Assembly (NCBI GenBank): GCA_021324175.1
Contig: JAJPJP010000103.1
Span: forward strand, 1-57,367
DNA: 57,367 nucleotides
Source: Chitinophagia bacterium
GTDB taxonomy: Bacteria; Bacteroidota; Bacteroidia; Chitinophagales; Chitinophagaceae
Direction: 5' to 3'
Numbering within the stretch: position 1 is the first letter of the stretch; every line of letters begins with the position of its first letter. The translations under genes were made by a program, and so were the position numbers. Below are positions 25,761 to 35,392 of the stretch, one piece after another. The notes below the pieces were generated by a model that saw only the letters and a program-made list of their open reading frames with translations, had not been told where the DNA came from and ran no database searches.

Positions 25761-27272
25761 ATGAAAAAATTTCTCGTCTACGCTATTTATCTTTTTTCTT
25801 TACAGGCATTTGCGCAAACAGCGGACAAAACATACCATGAGCGCTACCGGCCGCAATTTCATTTTTCGCCCGCCGTTAACTGGACCAATGACCCCAACGG
25901 CCTTGTCTATTACAAAGGCCTTTACCACCTCTTTTATCAGTACAACCCCTATGACAAAGTGTGGGGCCACATGAGCTGGGGGCACGCTACCAGCCGCGAC
26001 CTGGTCCACTGGCGGCAGGAGCCTTTGGCGATTCCCGAAGATAGCGCCGCTATGATTTTTTCAGGCAGTTGCGTCGTCGATGCTAATAACACCAGTGGAT
26101 TTGCGAAAGAACCGGGCCAGACCGTTTTGGTCGCGATCTATACGTCTCATCATCAGCCGGGCGCTCTTGGCCCGGATAACCAGGCACAATCAATTGCCTA
26201 CAGCCTTGACGGAGGAAAGACCTTTACCAAGTACGCGCATAATCCTGTGTTGGACATCCACAGAAAAGACTTTCGCGACCCCTTTGTATTCTGGTATGCT
26301 CTCCAAAAGAAATGGGTAATGGCGGTCGTTCTTCCTCCTGATCACATCGTGCAGTTCTACGGATCGAAGAATTTGCGAGAATGGTCCCACCTCAGTGATT
26401 TCGGTCCCGCGGGAGACACTTCGAGTATCTGGGAATGCCCGAGTATTACGCGAGTGCCTATAGCCGGCAAAGCAGATGCTTTCAAATGGGTATTGTTTAA
26501 TTCAATTCAGGTAAGCGAGCAATATTTTGTGGGCGAATTTGATGGGACGAGGTTTAGGACGGAGAGTCCGCACGGTCAAGCTTCTCCTATAGATTACGGA
26601 CCAGACAATTACGCGGCCATTGTTTACAATCATTTGCCGGCGGGACAGGCGCCTGTCCTCCTCGGCTGGGCAAACAACTGGAACTATGCCGGCAGCATTC
26701 CTGTGTCCCCCTGGCGCGGCGCAATGACAATGCCACGCGAATTGTCACTTGAACCAACTGACGGAAATTGGAAACTCCTGCAGCGGCCGGTTCCGGCGAT
26801 ACGAAAACTGCGAACCGACGCAAGCGAACAAAAAAATATCCGCGTCGATGGTAAAAAACCAATAGGATCAACCGGCACAACGCTCGAAGTGGAATTGACC
26901 TGGTCGCCTGCGCCCAAGACCGTTTCGGGGATCCGCCTCGCCGCTGGTAAATCGGGCGCATTTGTTATTGGCTACGATGAAGCCAGACAGGTTTTGTTTA
27001 TCGACAGGAGGAGCGCGGGCGACAGTTCATTCAACAGGAACTATGATTCGCTCGCACACTATGAGGCACCGCTCAGGACAGATCGTCACGCGGTCTCACT
27101 GGACGTCTTTTTTGATAACAGCATCATCGAGGTATTCGGTGCGAATGGCAGTGTGGTGCTTACTTCCCAAGTCTTCCCCTCGGCGAATAATCGCGGGGTC
27201 GAGCTTTTTTGCGACAATGGGCCTGTCGTTTTTGACAAAGTGAATGTGTGGCGCCTGAAGTCCGCATGGTAA
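25761..27272 (+). CDS. Secreted glycoside hydrolase family 32 (levanase/invertase-like)
   Basis: 503 residues with a signal peptide (about 1-19). The five-bladed propeller carries the GH32 triad: nucleophile D44 in NWTNDPNG, transition-state D173 in FRDP and acid/base E225 in WECPS. A C-terminal beta-sandwich domain follows, ending with FDNSIIEVFGANGSVVLTSQ, typical of the family. It would release fructose from sucrose, inulin or levan outside the cytoplasm. With the upstream ROK kinase and the divergent MFS importer it makes a compact fructan/sucrose pathway. Confidence 0.93.
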   Translation: MKKFLVYAIYLFSLQAFAQTADKTYHERYRPQFHFSPAVNWTNDPNGLVYYKGLYHLFYQYNPYDKVWGHMSWGHATSRDLVHWRQEPLAIPEDSAAMIFSGSCVVDANNTSGFAKEPGQTVLVAIYTSHHQPGALGPDNQAQSIAYSLDGGKTFTKYAHNPVLDIHRKDFRDPFVFWYALQKKWVMAVVLPPDHIVQFYGSKNLREWSHLSDFGPAGDTSSIWECPSITRVPIAGKADAFKWVLFNSIQVSEQYFVGEFDGTRFRTESPHGQASPIDYGPDNYAAIVYNHLPAGQAPVLLGWANNWNYAGSIPVSPWRGAMTMPRELSLEPTDGNWKLLQRPVPAIRKLRTDASEQKNIRVDGKKPIGSTGTTLEVELTWSPAPKTVSGIRLAAGKSGAFVIGYDEARQVLFIDRRSAGDSSFNRNYDSLAHYEAPLRTDRHAVSLDVFFDNSIIEVFGANGSVVLTSQVFPSANNRGVELFCDNGPVVFDKVNVWRLKSAW

Positions 27273-27356
27273 CCATTCACATTTTTCCCGCTCGAATTCC
27301 GGCCTTCGTTCTTATTTTAACCATTGGTTCTTATCTGTAACTATAACCATTTCCGT

Positions 27357-28748
27357 ATGCTTAGTTTAAACGACATTAAAAACCTGTTGCAGCACAACAA
27401 GATCACCGATTTTGTGAAATTGCGGAAGCTGAGCTCGCGTGACATTGTCGAATTCACGAACCGCAATACCAAGTGGGCTGCAAAGCTCTTCCAGCATCTC
27501 GACCCGATGCAGGCCGCACGTGCATTCAAATTCCTCCGCAAGAAAAGACAGGAAATTATTATCAATTCTCTGCCCGAGCAAAAAGCTGCAGAACTGCTTA
27601 ATAATCTTTTGCCGGACGATCGCACCGCTTTTCTTTCGCTGCTGCCGGGCCACGCCGTGAAAGAGCTACTGAAAATACTTGAACCGGAGGTGAGGGCTGA
27701 AACCCTGGAACTTCTGGGATATCCCAAAGGGTCGGTTGGCAGGCTGATGACACCCGATTATGTCGCGATCAAAAAAGAGGATACTGTGCATGATATACTG
27801 GATCTCATCAAGCACCGGGGAAAGGCCACCGAGACTTTGAATTTTTTATTTGTCGTCGATGACGCTGGACTTTTGATTGATGATATCAACATCAAGGATT
27901 TCCTGGTAGTCGAGCCCGAAACGCGTGTCGAACAGATCATGGATCACCAGTATCTGACCCTGAACGTCAATCGCTCACAAAAAGAAGCTATTCCTGTGTT
28001 TCGTAACAGCAGCCGCTTTGCACTACCAGTTACAGACGACTCGGGTGTCCTGCTGGGTATTGTAACAGTGGATGATGTGCTGAGGCTTGCAGAAAAAGAA
28101 GACACACGCGAAATACAGAAAATCGGTGGATCTGAAGCATTGGACGAACCCTACACAACCATTTCGTTCCCAAGCCTGATCCGCAAGCGGGCCGGCTGGC
28201 TGGTCATCCTATTCCTTGGAGAAATGCTCACGGCGACTGCTATGCAACATTTCCAGGATGAGCTTGCTAAAGCGTTGGTTCTCGCGACCTTTATCCCGCT
28301 CATTATTTCCAGCGGCGGAAATTCGGGCTCGCAGGCTTCTTCTATAATCATTCGTGCGATGGCCATTGGTGAAATCGGGTTCCGTGATTGGTGGCGGGTC
28401 ATGCGGCGTGAAATCATCTCGGGGCTTGCGCTGGGATCCATCCTTGGAGCAGTAGGTTTTTTACGCATCACGATCTGGCAGCAGCTAAAGATCGTCGACT
28501 ACGGCCAGTATTGGCTGCTGGTGGGAATCACGGTATTTCTTGCGCTGATCGGCGTCGTACTTTGGGGAACGCTTTCTGGATCCATGTTGCCGCTTATATT
28601 AAAAAAGCTCGGGGCCGATCCCGCAGCCTCGTCTGCACCATTCGTCGCCACGCTGGTCGACGTCACCGGACTGATCATTTATTTTACCGTGGCATTTTTT
28701 GTTCTCCGCGGAACTCTGCTCCCGCCCTATCCCACGGGCCACCAGTAA
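27357..28748 (+). CDS. mgtE: Magnesium transporter MgtE
   Basis: 463 residues from the ATG at 27357; the track start at 27324 is a TTG. Domains in order: the MgtE N superhelical domain (about 1-120, with PEQKAAELLNNLLPDDRTAF), two CBS domains (about 125-250), a connecting helix and five membrane helices with the pore-lining motif FIPLIISSGGNSGSQASS. It is a Mg2+-gated Mg2+ channel of the inner membrane. The 3' end overlaps the convergent acetyltransferase gene by 22 nt. Confidence 0.94.
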   Translation: MLSLNDIKNLLQHNKITDFVKLRKLSSRDIVEFTNRNTKWAAKLFQHLDPMQAARAFKFLRKKRQEIIINSLPEQKAAELLNNLLPDDRTAFLSLLPGHAVKELLKILEPEVRAETLELLGYPKGSVGRLMTPDYVAIKKEDTVHDILDLIKHRGKATETLNFLFVVDDAGLLIDDINIKDFLVVEPETRVEQIMDHQYLTLNVNRSQKEAIPVFRNSSRFALPVTDDSGVLLGIVTVDDVLRLAEKEDTREIQKIGGSEALDEPYTTISFPSLIRKRAGWLVILFLGEMLTATAMQHFQDELAKALVLATFIPLIISSGGNSGSQASSIIIRAMAIGEIGFRDWWRVMRREIISGLALGSILGAVGFLRITIWQQLKIVDYGQYWLLVGITVFLALIGVVLWGTLSGSMLPLILKKLGADPAASSAPFVATLVDVTGLIIYFTVAFFVLRGTLLPPYPTGHQ

Positions 28749-29176
28749 AAGTTATTGAGGTCATAAGGAAGGAAGCCTGCAGCGGGATAAAGATGGTTAC
28801 CTTGCTCGTTTGTTTTTTCCGTCTCAAGCTGGATGCCCGATGCGCCGGTTTCCCGGGCAAGTTCTTTTGCCTTATCCAGCAACTGGCGTGCGACCCCCCT
28901 TCCGCGCCACTCGGCAAGTACATAAAGATCATTGAGGATCCATGCAGGTTTCATGGCCAAGCTGGAGAAAAGTGGATAAAGTTGAGTAAACCCGACAAGT
29001 TCAGCTGCTTCAACGGCGACAAAAATAACCGAGTCTTTCTTCTGCAGCCTTTCGATTAGAAATTCCCGCGCCGCATTGTGGTCGCTTACTTTTTTATTAA
29101 AAATCCGGTAAAGATCGAACAAGTGAGCAAGCTGGTTGATATCGCCCACTAGCGCTTCGCGGATGGTAGATGGCAT
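28727..29176 (-). CDS. GNAT family N-acetyltransferase
   Basis: 149 residues from the ATG at 29176 (MPSTIREALVGD); the longer track ORF has an N-terminus unlike GNAT and would overlap the upstream gene. The acetyl-CoA binding motif A reads LYVLAEWRGRGVARQLLDKA, and motif B includes LETEKTNEQGNHLYPAAGF. The substrate is unknown. It begins 5 nt after the DUF2480 gene's stop, so the two share an mRNA. Confidence 0.88.
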   Translation of the reverse strand: MPSTIREALVGDINQLAHLFDLYRIFNKKVSDHNAAREFLIERLQKKDSVIFVAVEAAELVGFTQLYPLFSSLAMKPAWILNDLYVLAEWRGRGVARQLLDKAKELARETGASGIQLETEKTNEQGNHLYPAAGFLPYDLNNFYWWPVG

Positions 29177-29181
29177 CGGAG

Positions 29182-29688
29182 CTATTTGCGTTTGAAGATG
29201 GGAACATTGCTGCATGCTTCGCCGTACATGATACTGCGCGCAACGGGCAAAAGTTTCTTTGTAATTTCCAGGTACGCTGCATCGCCTACAGGGAGATCGC
29301 CACAACCCTTTACAACAATTCTTTTGCCCTCATATTCCTCTGCCGGCAGATGGTCGATTCGACGGAGCATAACCTCCTTGATGACCGCCGCTTCGTTCCC
29401 AATCAGGATTTCTTTGGCGATCCCCTGCGTATGTGTCGCGATCAACATATAAGCCCAGGCAGGGATGATCGCATCGGTCGAGCAATGCACGGCAAGGATC
29501 TTGTCCCGGTATTGGTTCCAGTCGGTCTGCTGCAACCCTTCACGAAATTCTTTTTCTTTCAAAATGAGTCCCCTGAAAAGCAGCGGCATTAAATCGAACG
29601 AAGCCACTTCCTTCCCCGGGTAAAAGTCCTCCAGGTCGATCGTGACCAGACCACTCGCTGCTACTTTGTTGACAATCTCGTCGGGCAT
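29182..29688 (-). CDS. DUF2480 family protein
   Basis: 168 residues. The N-terminus EIVNKVAASGLVTIDLEDFYP is characteristic of the Bacteroidetes-specific DUF2480 family, as is CSTDAIIPAWAYMLIATH. No signal peptide or catalytic motif is apparent; three cysteines are present (about positions 69, 129 and 159). Its function is unknown. It has an exact TAnnTTTG promoter box 20 nt upstream and is followed by the GNAT gene. Confidence 0.82.
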   Translation of the reverse strand: MPDEIVNKVAASGLVTIDLEDFYPGKEVASFDLMPLLFRGLILKEKEFREGLQQTDWNQYRDKILAVHCSTDAIIPAWAYMLIATHTQGIAKEILIGNEAAVIKEVMLRRIDHLPAEEYEGKRIVVKGCGDLPVGDAAYLEITKKLLPVARSIMYGEACSNVPIFKRK

Positions 29689-29708
29689 GAAATAAGTTAT
29701 TTCTATTA

Positions 29709-29716
29709 CAAAAATA
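29709..29716 (-). promoter_or_regulatory. TAnnTTTG -7 element for the DUF2480 gene
   Basis: TATTTTTG on the - strand, exact match to TAnnTTTG, 20 nt before the ATG at 29688 and just after the terminator of the ppiD-like gene. Confidence 0.55.
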
Positions 29717-29743
29717 AAACCAGAAGGTTTATCCTCCTTCCAT

Positions 29744-29767
29744 AAAGCAAAAAGCGGGAAGACCCGC
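29744..29767 (-). terminator. Rho-independent terminator of the ppiD-like gene
   Basis: On the - strand GCGGG-TCTT-CCCGC is followed by TTTTTGCTTT. It sits 31 nt after the stop codon of the peptidyl-prolyl isomerase gene and upstream of the DUF2480 promoter. Confidence 0.75.
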
Positions 29768-29797
29768 CTTTCTTATGCCGAAAATTGTGGGAAGGGC

Positions 29798-31957
29798 TTA
29801 GATAAAACTCGACCGGTTATCCTTAATAGCCGAAGTTTTTTTCAAAACCTCGATGGCGCGATACTGGATCATCGATTTTTGCTGCTGCGCCTGGCTGAAG
29901 CGAATCTGTTCAAGATCGCTTCCGCCCGATTTGGCGCTTACGCCGAGCACCTGGATATAGAAGACGCCTTGTCCTCCCGCGATGCCTGGCGAGACTGGTT
30001 TACCTGTCAATTGTCTATCGAACGAAGCGCCGACCACTTTCGGCTCGCGGCCCGCATTTGGAATATAGATCGAAGAAAAGCTTACGCTGTCCGATTTCAT
30101 TTTGGGTTGACCCGTAGAAGATGCGACCGCATCCAGCGAAGCCGGATTCCCGATCTTTTTCTCAATCTCGTCTGCCTTCTTCTGGTTGCGCAGGATTGGC
30201 TCAACGATGGGTTTTGCTTTAGCCACCCCCATCGTTCCCTCCTTATTGATTTCCGTCAACATCGCCACAACATACTTCTGTCCCACCAGCCATGGCGTGG
30301 AGACATCGCCGACAGAGGTCTTGTCATCATAGACCCATTTGAGAAGGTCACGGCTGGTCCCAAGTCCCGGGATCACCGCAGAAGTTGGCGTGAGGTCCGG
30401 AGCAATCAGCTTTTGGAGTTTTTCTTTGCTGATGCTGGCATCGAAGGATTCACGCGTGCGACTTTCACCTGCAAACTGGTTAGCGAGTCCCGATGCGTTT
30501 TGTTCTGTTTCAGAGCTGGCGATTATTCGCTTGGCCAGGTAAGCCATCTTGTAAGCGGGTTCAAAGTCTTTCTGGCTCAATACTTCGATGTAGTGATATC
30601 CAATATAGTTGTCACTTTCTGCCTTGACGACTTTCTTGGTACCGACAGGATCATAGAATACTGTTTCATAAAAGGGCTTAACCAGGCTGGCCGAAGAAGC
30701 AAAATTATACTCTCCCTTGTTATTTTTACTTCCTTCGTCCTCGCTGTATTTCAGAACAAGCTGGTTAAAGTCGGCGCCACCCTTGATGGCCGCAGCGATG
30801 CTGTCAATCAGTTTTTTGGCTGTGGTGTCATCGCGTATCTGGCCTTTTTGCTGATCGGCAACCTTAATCAGGATATGACGACACTTAATACTGTCGGGCA
30901 GGCTTCTTTCGTCGATCTTTTTAGCCAGCATATAATTACCCGCTTCCAGGTATGGTCCGAAGACCCCCCCTTTCGTAAGCGCGATCAGTGAGTCTTTGTA
31001 TAACCCCGGCATCTTGCTTTTCGGGGTATAGGTGTCGGCATAGTCACCGCCTTCATTCCGTGCCAGAAAACCCTGCACGTCTGTCGTAGATGCAAATTCA
31101 GGTTTAACGTTCACCATTTGCTGCTTTAGCGCGGAACTATCGGCGGAAGTAGGAGCAGCATTAAATGTTACGTAGGAAATCGTCCTCGACTGGTCCTGCT
31201 TATATTGATCTTTGTGTTTGCTGACATAATCAGCGATATCGTCGTCACTGATCTTTACGGCGCTGTCGGAAATTTTTGAATATGGCTGAACGACGTAGGA
31301 AATGGAGGAGATCTGGCTTGCGTCAGAAAGTGTTTTTTCTCCCATCCATTTGGGAATATACACACTTCCGGTAAGCATGCCGATGTATTTTTCTTTCAGC
31401 CGGTACTTGACAATCTGCGGAATACCTTCTTCAAAAAAAGAACGGGCCTGCTCGTATCCTTTTGCTGACTTATTATTGCTCCTGTAAAGGGTTCGCAGCT
31501 GGTTAATTGTGGACGCCGCAGCCTGTGCATCAAAAGCGCCGGTTTTCGGATCCGTGAAAGAGCGACGGATATCCGGGATCGCATTGGGACCAACCAGCAT
31601 ATCATTGAGTTCCTTATCAGTTACCTGCAGGCCAAGCTCATCATACACCTTATCCATAGTCGCGTCCTCCACAAACTGGTCCCAAACACTCTGCCGGATA
31701 TTTTGTTGTTGCATTTCATTAAGCGGCTGCCCCTGCATCTGAGTCTGCTGTTGCTGCTCCATCCCTTGCACTCTTTTTTCATAATTCACATAATCCAGCT
31801 CTTCGCCATTAACTGTCCCCACGGTACTCTGCTGGCTTCCTCCACCAAAAAATTTGGACTTACCCGCATCCATCAAAATAAACCCGGCTAAGCTCACGGC
31901 GATAAGTCCAAATACCAGCCACGCGGCTTTGTCCCGGATTGACTGAATGATTGACAT
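29798..31957 (-). CDS. PpiD-like periplasmic chaperone / parvulin-type peptidyl-prolyl isomerase
   Basis: 719 residues. A single N-terminal transmembrane helix (about 12-30) anchors a large periplasmic part: a SurA/PpiD N-terminal helical domain with a Gln-rich stretch (GMEQQQQTQMQGQ), then a parvulin domain at about residues 355-460 (RHILIKVAD, then FNQLVLKYSEDEGSKNNKGE). The first helix motif IRDKAAWLVFGLIAVSL matches PpiD. It helps outer-membrane and secreted proteins fold after Sec transport. It has its own promoter and terminator. Confidence 0.9.
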   Translation of the reverse strand: MSIIQSIRDKAAWLVFGLIAVSLAGFILMDAGKSKFFGGGSQQSTVGTVNGEELDYVNYEKRVQGMEQQQQTQMQGQPLNEMQQQNIRQSVWDQFVEDATMDKVYDELGLQVTDKELNDMLVGPNAIPDIRRSFTDPKTGAFDAQAAASTINQLRTLYRSNNKSAKGYEQARSFFEEGIPQIVKYRLKEKYIGMLTGSVYIPKWMGEKTLSDASQISSISYVVQPYSKISDSAVKISDDDIADYVSKHKDQYKQDQSRTISYVTFNAAPTSADSSALKQQMVNVKPEFASTTDVQGFLARNEGGDYADTYTPKSKMPGLYKDSLIALTKGGVFGPYLEAGNYMLAKKIDERSLPDSIKCRHILIKVADQQKGQIRDDTTAKKLIDSIAAAIKGGADFNQLVLKYSEDEGSKNNKGEYNFASSASLVKPFYETVFYDPVGTKKVVKAESDNYIGYHYIEVLSQKDFEPAYKMAYLAKRIIASSETEQNASGLANQFAGESRTRESFDASISKEKLQKLIAPDLTPTSAVIPGLGTSRDLLKWVYDDKTSVGDVSTPWLVGQKYVVAMLTEINKEGTMGVAKAKPIVEPILRNQKKADEIEKKIGNPASLDAVASSTGQPKMKSDSVSFSSIYIPNAGREPKVVGASFDRQLTGKPVSPGIAGGQGVFYIQVLGVSAKSGGSDLEQIRFSQAQQQKSMIQYRAIEVLKKTSAIKDNRSSFI

Positions 31958-31969
31958 ATATATGGTGTG

Positions 31970-31985
31970 CCGTATTTTAAAACGG
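31970..31985. repeat. Short inverted repeat in the ppiD-like 5' leader
   Basis: CCGTATTTTAAAACGG has CCGT/ACGG arms and a mostly self-complementary AT centre. It lies between the -7 element and the ATG of the ppiD-like gene, so it could be an operator or a leader hairpin. Confidence 0.3.
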
Positions 31986-31989
31986 ATGG

Positions 31990-31997
31990 CAAAAATA
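31990..31997 (-). promoter_or_regulatory. TAnnTTTG -7 element for the ppiD-like gene
   Basis: TATTTTTG on the - strand, exact match to TAnnTTTG, 32 nt before the ATG at 31957. Confidence 0.5.
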
Positions 31998-32520
31998 CTT
32001 TAAAAAAAATTATGAACAAACTGTGGAATTGACGCTGAAACCCGCTTTAACAAAGGGTTTGGGCTGTGACTAAAAATATATTTTTTATCGAAAGCCATTC
32101 TTGGGGAACATTTCGTGAAACAACAATCAAGGGCTCTTCTTAGTAACGCTGTTTTTTAGTTAACAAGTGCCAAATAGGGGGGTCGCTGAATGTTGAAAGA
32201 TTGACGGTAAAACCATATCATCGGTGTAATTATAATGCGGCAGCCCACAAACCGGGGTTTATGCCATACCGGCTACACATGAAACTTAAAAAACTTCTTA
32301 ACGGGACAACGAATCAACAATAGTCCGATCTTGTGAACAGATGACGATTTTTCTCAGCAAACATTAGGTTCTGCCGGATTGTTTTTATATGAATAACCGG
32401 ATCGAAACTGTGGACAAACAGGTAATTCTATTTAAAACTATTTTTGCTATCGAAGTTATCCCCTATTCTTGGTTATAGTAATAATAGGTTATTTTATAAA
32501 TAAAGTATTTATTATTTATT
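31998..32520. other. Long AT-rich intergenic region, candidate origin-like sequence
   Basis: This is the longest gene-free stretch of the window, between divergent ppiD-like and nadA genes. It contains TGTGGACAA at 32409-32417 (one base from the DnaA box TGTGGATAA), TTATCCCCT at 32456, TGTGAACAG at 32332 and TGTGGAATT at 32022 (each two mismatches). A run of about 55 nt before nadA is almost only A and T (GGTTATTTTATAAATAAAG). I see no tRNA or convincing small RNA. An origin, a regulatory leader or plain spacer are all possible; the nearby parS-like sites favour looking at the first. Confidence 0.35.
32439..32446 (+). promoter_or_regulatory. TAnnTTTG element upstream of nadA
   Basis: TATTTTTG matches TAnnTTTG exactly and lies 74 nt before the nadA ATG, which would give a leader of about 65-70 nt. 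No clear -33 TTG is found. Confidence 0.4.
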
Positions 32521-33525
32521 ATGAGTGATATGCACACTTCAAGTAAGGATTTGGAAAAAAAAGGCTTTCTCGACGTTGAAATCGATCCCGAACTCGATCT
32601 TTTCTCGGAAATTGCGAGAATAAAGAAGGAAAAAAATGCAGTTGTGCTCGCACATTATTACCAGGAACCGGATATCCAGGACGTGGCGGATTTTGTTGGT
32701 GACAGCCTCGGCCTGGCCCAGGAGGCTGCAAAAACTGGGGCTGATCTCATCGCTTTTGCCGGGGTTCATTTTATGGCAGAAACAGCGAAGATTCTGAATC
32801 CGGCGAAAAAAGTAGTGCTTCCCGACCTGCGCGCGGGTTGTTCACTGGCTGATTCGGCGCCCGCGCATCTTTTTGCCGAATTCCGCGCGAAATACCCCGA
32901 TCATATTGTCGTCAGCTATATCAACTGTTCCGCTGAAATTAAGGCTTTAAGTGACATTATCTGCACATCGAGCAACGCTCAGAAGATTATAGAGGACCTG
33001 CCAAAGGATCAAAAGGTCATTTTTGCGCCAGACAAAAACCTCGGGGCGTATATCACCAAGAAGACCGGGCGGGATATGGTGCTGTGGAACGGCAGTTGCA
33101 TGGTGCACGAAATTTTCAGCCTGGAGAAAATTACAAGGCTTAAGATCAGGAACCCCGAGGCAAAAGTAGTTGCCCACCCCGAATGTGAAGAATCGGTACT
33201 CAAAGTCGCCGATTATATTGGGTCGACGACAGGTCTGTTAAAGTACACATCAAGGGATAGCGCAAAATCCTATATCGTGGTCACAGAATCGGGAATACTG
33301 CACCAGATGCAAAAAAAATCACCCCAAAAGACATTTATCCCGGCTCCCCCAAATAATAACTGCGCCTGCAATGATTGTCCACACATGAAACTGAATACTT
33401 TGGAAAAGCTTTATCTCTGTTTGGAATATGAAGAACCGGAGATTAACCTGGCACCATCATTAATCGAAGCTGCCAGAAGACCAATCGATAGGATGCTTGA
33501 AATCAGCGCGAGATACGGTCTTTGA
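32521..33525 (+). CDS. nadA: Quinolinate synthase A
   Basis: 334 residues. NadA condenses iminoaspartate with dihydroxyacetone phosphate to quinolinate, the first pyridine of de novo NAD synthesis. It carries the [4Fe-4S] cysteines in [17 protein letters not shown] and ACNDCPHMK, and typical blocks [20 protein letters not shown] and [20 protein letters not shown]. It is cytoplasmic. nadB and nadC are not in the window. Its TGA directly abuts the TAA of the convergent mnmG gene. Confidence 0.96.
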   Translation: MSDMHTSSKDLEKKGFLDVEIDPELDLFSEIARIKKEKNAVVLAHYYQEPDIQDVADFVGDSLGLAQEAAKTGADLIAFAGVHFMAETAKILNPAKKVVLPDLRAGCSLADSAPAHLFAEFRAKYPDHIVVSYINCSAEIKALSDIICTSSNAQKIIEDLPKDQKVIFAPDKNLGAYITKKTGRDMVLWNGSCMVHEIFSLEKITRLKIRNPEAKVVAHPECEESVLKVADYIGSTTGLLKYTSRDSAKSYIVVTESGILHQMQKKSPQKTFIPAPPNNNCACNDCPHMKLNTLEKLYLCLEYEEPEINLAPSLIEAARRPIDRMLEISARYGL

Positions 33526-35388
33526 TTAACGCCCCATATAAACCATCAGGATTTGCACGTCGCATGGGTTGACGCCACTAATCCGGCTGGCCTGGCCAAG
33601 TGAGGAAGGCCTGATTTTCTTAAATTTTTGTAATGCCTCGGCCGAAAGCGCGGGGATCCGGTCATAATTGAAGTTTTCCGGGATATTCAGGCCTTCAAGC
33701 TGGCTGATACGCTCGGCGAGATGTTTTTCCTTCTCAATATAAATCTCGTATTTGACTTGAATTTCAGATTGTTGCAAGGCCTCACGACTAAAACCTGCAA
33801 GCGCTTCGCCAAGCCTCGGAACTTCCCTGCTCATTGAAAATAAATCGATGGCAGGTCTAAGGAGTAACTGGGAGGCTTTTTGGCGGTAAGGAAGAGGGGA
33901 ATCATGAATAGAGTTGATATAACTATTTGATTCTTCTACTGTTATATAAAAATTATCCAAAATCTTCCGAATGGTTTCGACTTCCTGCTGTTTTCGTTTG
34001 AGGGACTCCATCCTTTGCTGAGAAGCCAGGCCGATGGCATTTGATTTCGGCGTTAGGCGCAAATCGGCGTTATCCTGGCGCAGAAGAGTTCTGAACTCCG
34101 CCCTGGATGTAAACATCCGGTAGGGTTCATCGGTGCCTTTGCTGATCAGGTCATCGATTAAGACACCGATATATGCTTCATCCCGCTTTAGCACGAAAGG
34201 GGCCTTTGCAGAAGTCTTGCAGTGCGCGTTGATGCCCGCCATAATTCCCTGGCAAGCCGCTTCTTCATAACCCGTTGTGCCGTTAATTTGGCCGGCAAAA
34301 AACAGGTTTTCAACAGGTTTGGTTTCCAGTGTTGATTTTAGCTGAGTGGGCGGGAAATAGTCATATTCGATCGCGTAACCTGGACGGAAGAATCGGGCAT
34401 TTTCGAGGCCTTGGATTTTTCTGATTGCCCTATATTGTACTTCTTCCGGCAGCGAGGTGGAAAAACCATTGAGGTAGACTTCAACCGTATTCCAACCTTC
34501 AGGTTCAATAAATAACTGGTGGCGCTCCCTGTGCGAAAACCGGTTTATTTTGTCTTCGACGCTCGGACAATAGCGGGGACCCGTGCCCCCTATTCGACCC
34601 GTAAACATAGGGCTCCTGTCAAAACCCGTTTTTAAAATCTCATGGACTTCGGGATTTGTATATGTGATCCAGCAACTTAGTTGTTTTGCCGGTTTTTCGA
34701 GAGGGAGAAAAGAAAAGCCCGTAATCTCCGTATCTCCTTTTTGCTCTTCCGTTTTGGAATAGTCAATGCTTCGGCCGTCAATTCGGGGTGGAGTTCCGGT
34801 TTTTAGCCTGGCGCTTTCAAAACCCAGCGAAACCAACTGTTCAGTAATACCGGTCGACGATTTTTCGGCGATCCTGCCACCCCCAAGCTGTTTTTCACCA
34901 ATATGAATAATCCCGTTAAGGAAGGTTCCGCTTGTTAGAACCACCGCTTTCCCTCTTATTTCATTGCCGAGTCCTGTGATAACCCCACATACTTTTCCTC
35001 CCTCTAACAATATCGAACGCACAGTATCCTGGTAAAAATCAAGGTTTGGTGTGTTTTCCAGAAGCTGTCGCCAGGTGACGCTAAACAACATGCGGTCGTT
35101 TTGACTTCGCGGACTCCACATTGCCGGGCCCTTGGACCGGTTAAGCATCCTGAACTGGATCATGCTGCGATCCGAAACAATTCCGGAATATCCGCCGAGG
35201 GCATCAATCTCACGAATAATTTGGCCCTTAGCTATCCCTCCCATCGCCGGATTACAGCTCATTTGGGCGATGGTTTGCAAATTCATTGTAATCAATAATG
35301 TCCTGGATCCAAGATTTGCCGCTGCTGCCGCGGCTTCTGAGCCCGCATGGCCGGCACCAACAATAATGACATCGTATTCTGGGAACAT
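33526..35388 (-). CDS. mnmG: tRNA uridine-5-carboxymethylaminomethyl modification enzyme
   Basis: 620 residues, the usual length of MnmG (GidA). The FAD-binding motif is DVIIVGAGHAGSEAA at the N-terminus; other blocks are CNPAMGGIAKG, LTSGTFLNGIIHIGEKQ, GGRIAEKSSTGI and the C-terminal helical domain ending VLMVYMG-like. With MnmE it installs the cmnm5 group on U34 of tRNAs. It follows ybeY and two parS-like palindromes. A TAnnTTTG box ends 4 nt before the ATG, so the mRNA may be leaderless. Confidence 0.96.
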   Translation of the reverse strand: MFPEYDVIIVGAGHAGSEAAAAAANLGSRTLLITMNLQTIAQMSCNPAMGGIAKGQIIREIDALGGYSGIVSDRSMIQFRMLNRSKGPAMWSPRSQNDRMLFSVTWRQLLENTPNLDFYQDTVRSILLEGGKVCGVITGLGNEIRGKAVVLTSGTFLNGIIHIGEKQLGGGRIAEKSSTGITEQLVSLGFESARLKTGTPPRIDGRSIDYSKTEEQKGDTEITGFSFLPLEKPAKQLSCWITYTNPEVHEILKTGFDRSPMFTGRIGGTGPRYCPSVEDKINRFSHRERHQLFIEPEGWNTVEVYLNGFSTSLPEEVQYRAIRKIQGLENARFFRPGYAIEYDYFPPTQLKSTLETKPVENLFFAGQINGTTGYEEAACQGIMAGINAHCKTSAKAPFVLKRDEAYIGVLIDDLISKGTDEPYRMFTSRAEFRTLLRQDNADLRLTPKSNAIGLASQQRMESLKRKQQEVETIRKILDNFYITVEESNSYINSIHDSPLPYRQKASQLLLRPAIDLFSMSREVPRLGEALAGFSREALQQSEIQVKYEIYIEKEKHLAERISQLEGLNIPENFNYDRIPALSAEALQKFKKIRPSSLGQASRISGVNPCDVQILMVYMGR

Positions 35389-35392
35389 CGCG

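Noticed and set aside
29879-30991. 370-residue + strand ORF opposite the ppiD-like gene
   Set aside because: Its length is an antisense artefact; the - strand frame has clear PpiD and parvulin motifs over the same bases.
31998-32520. Riboswitch or small RNA upstream of nadA
   Set aside because: I found no conserved riboswitch core or strong stem with terminator; only AT-rich spacer and DnaA-box-like words.
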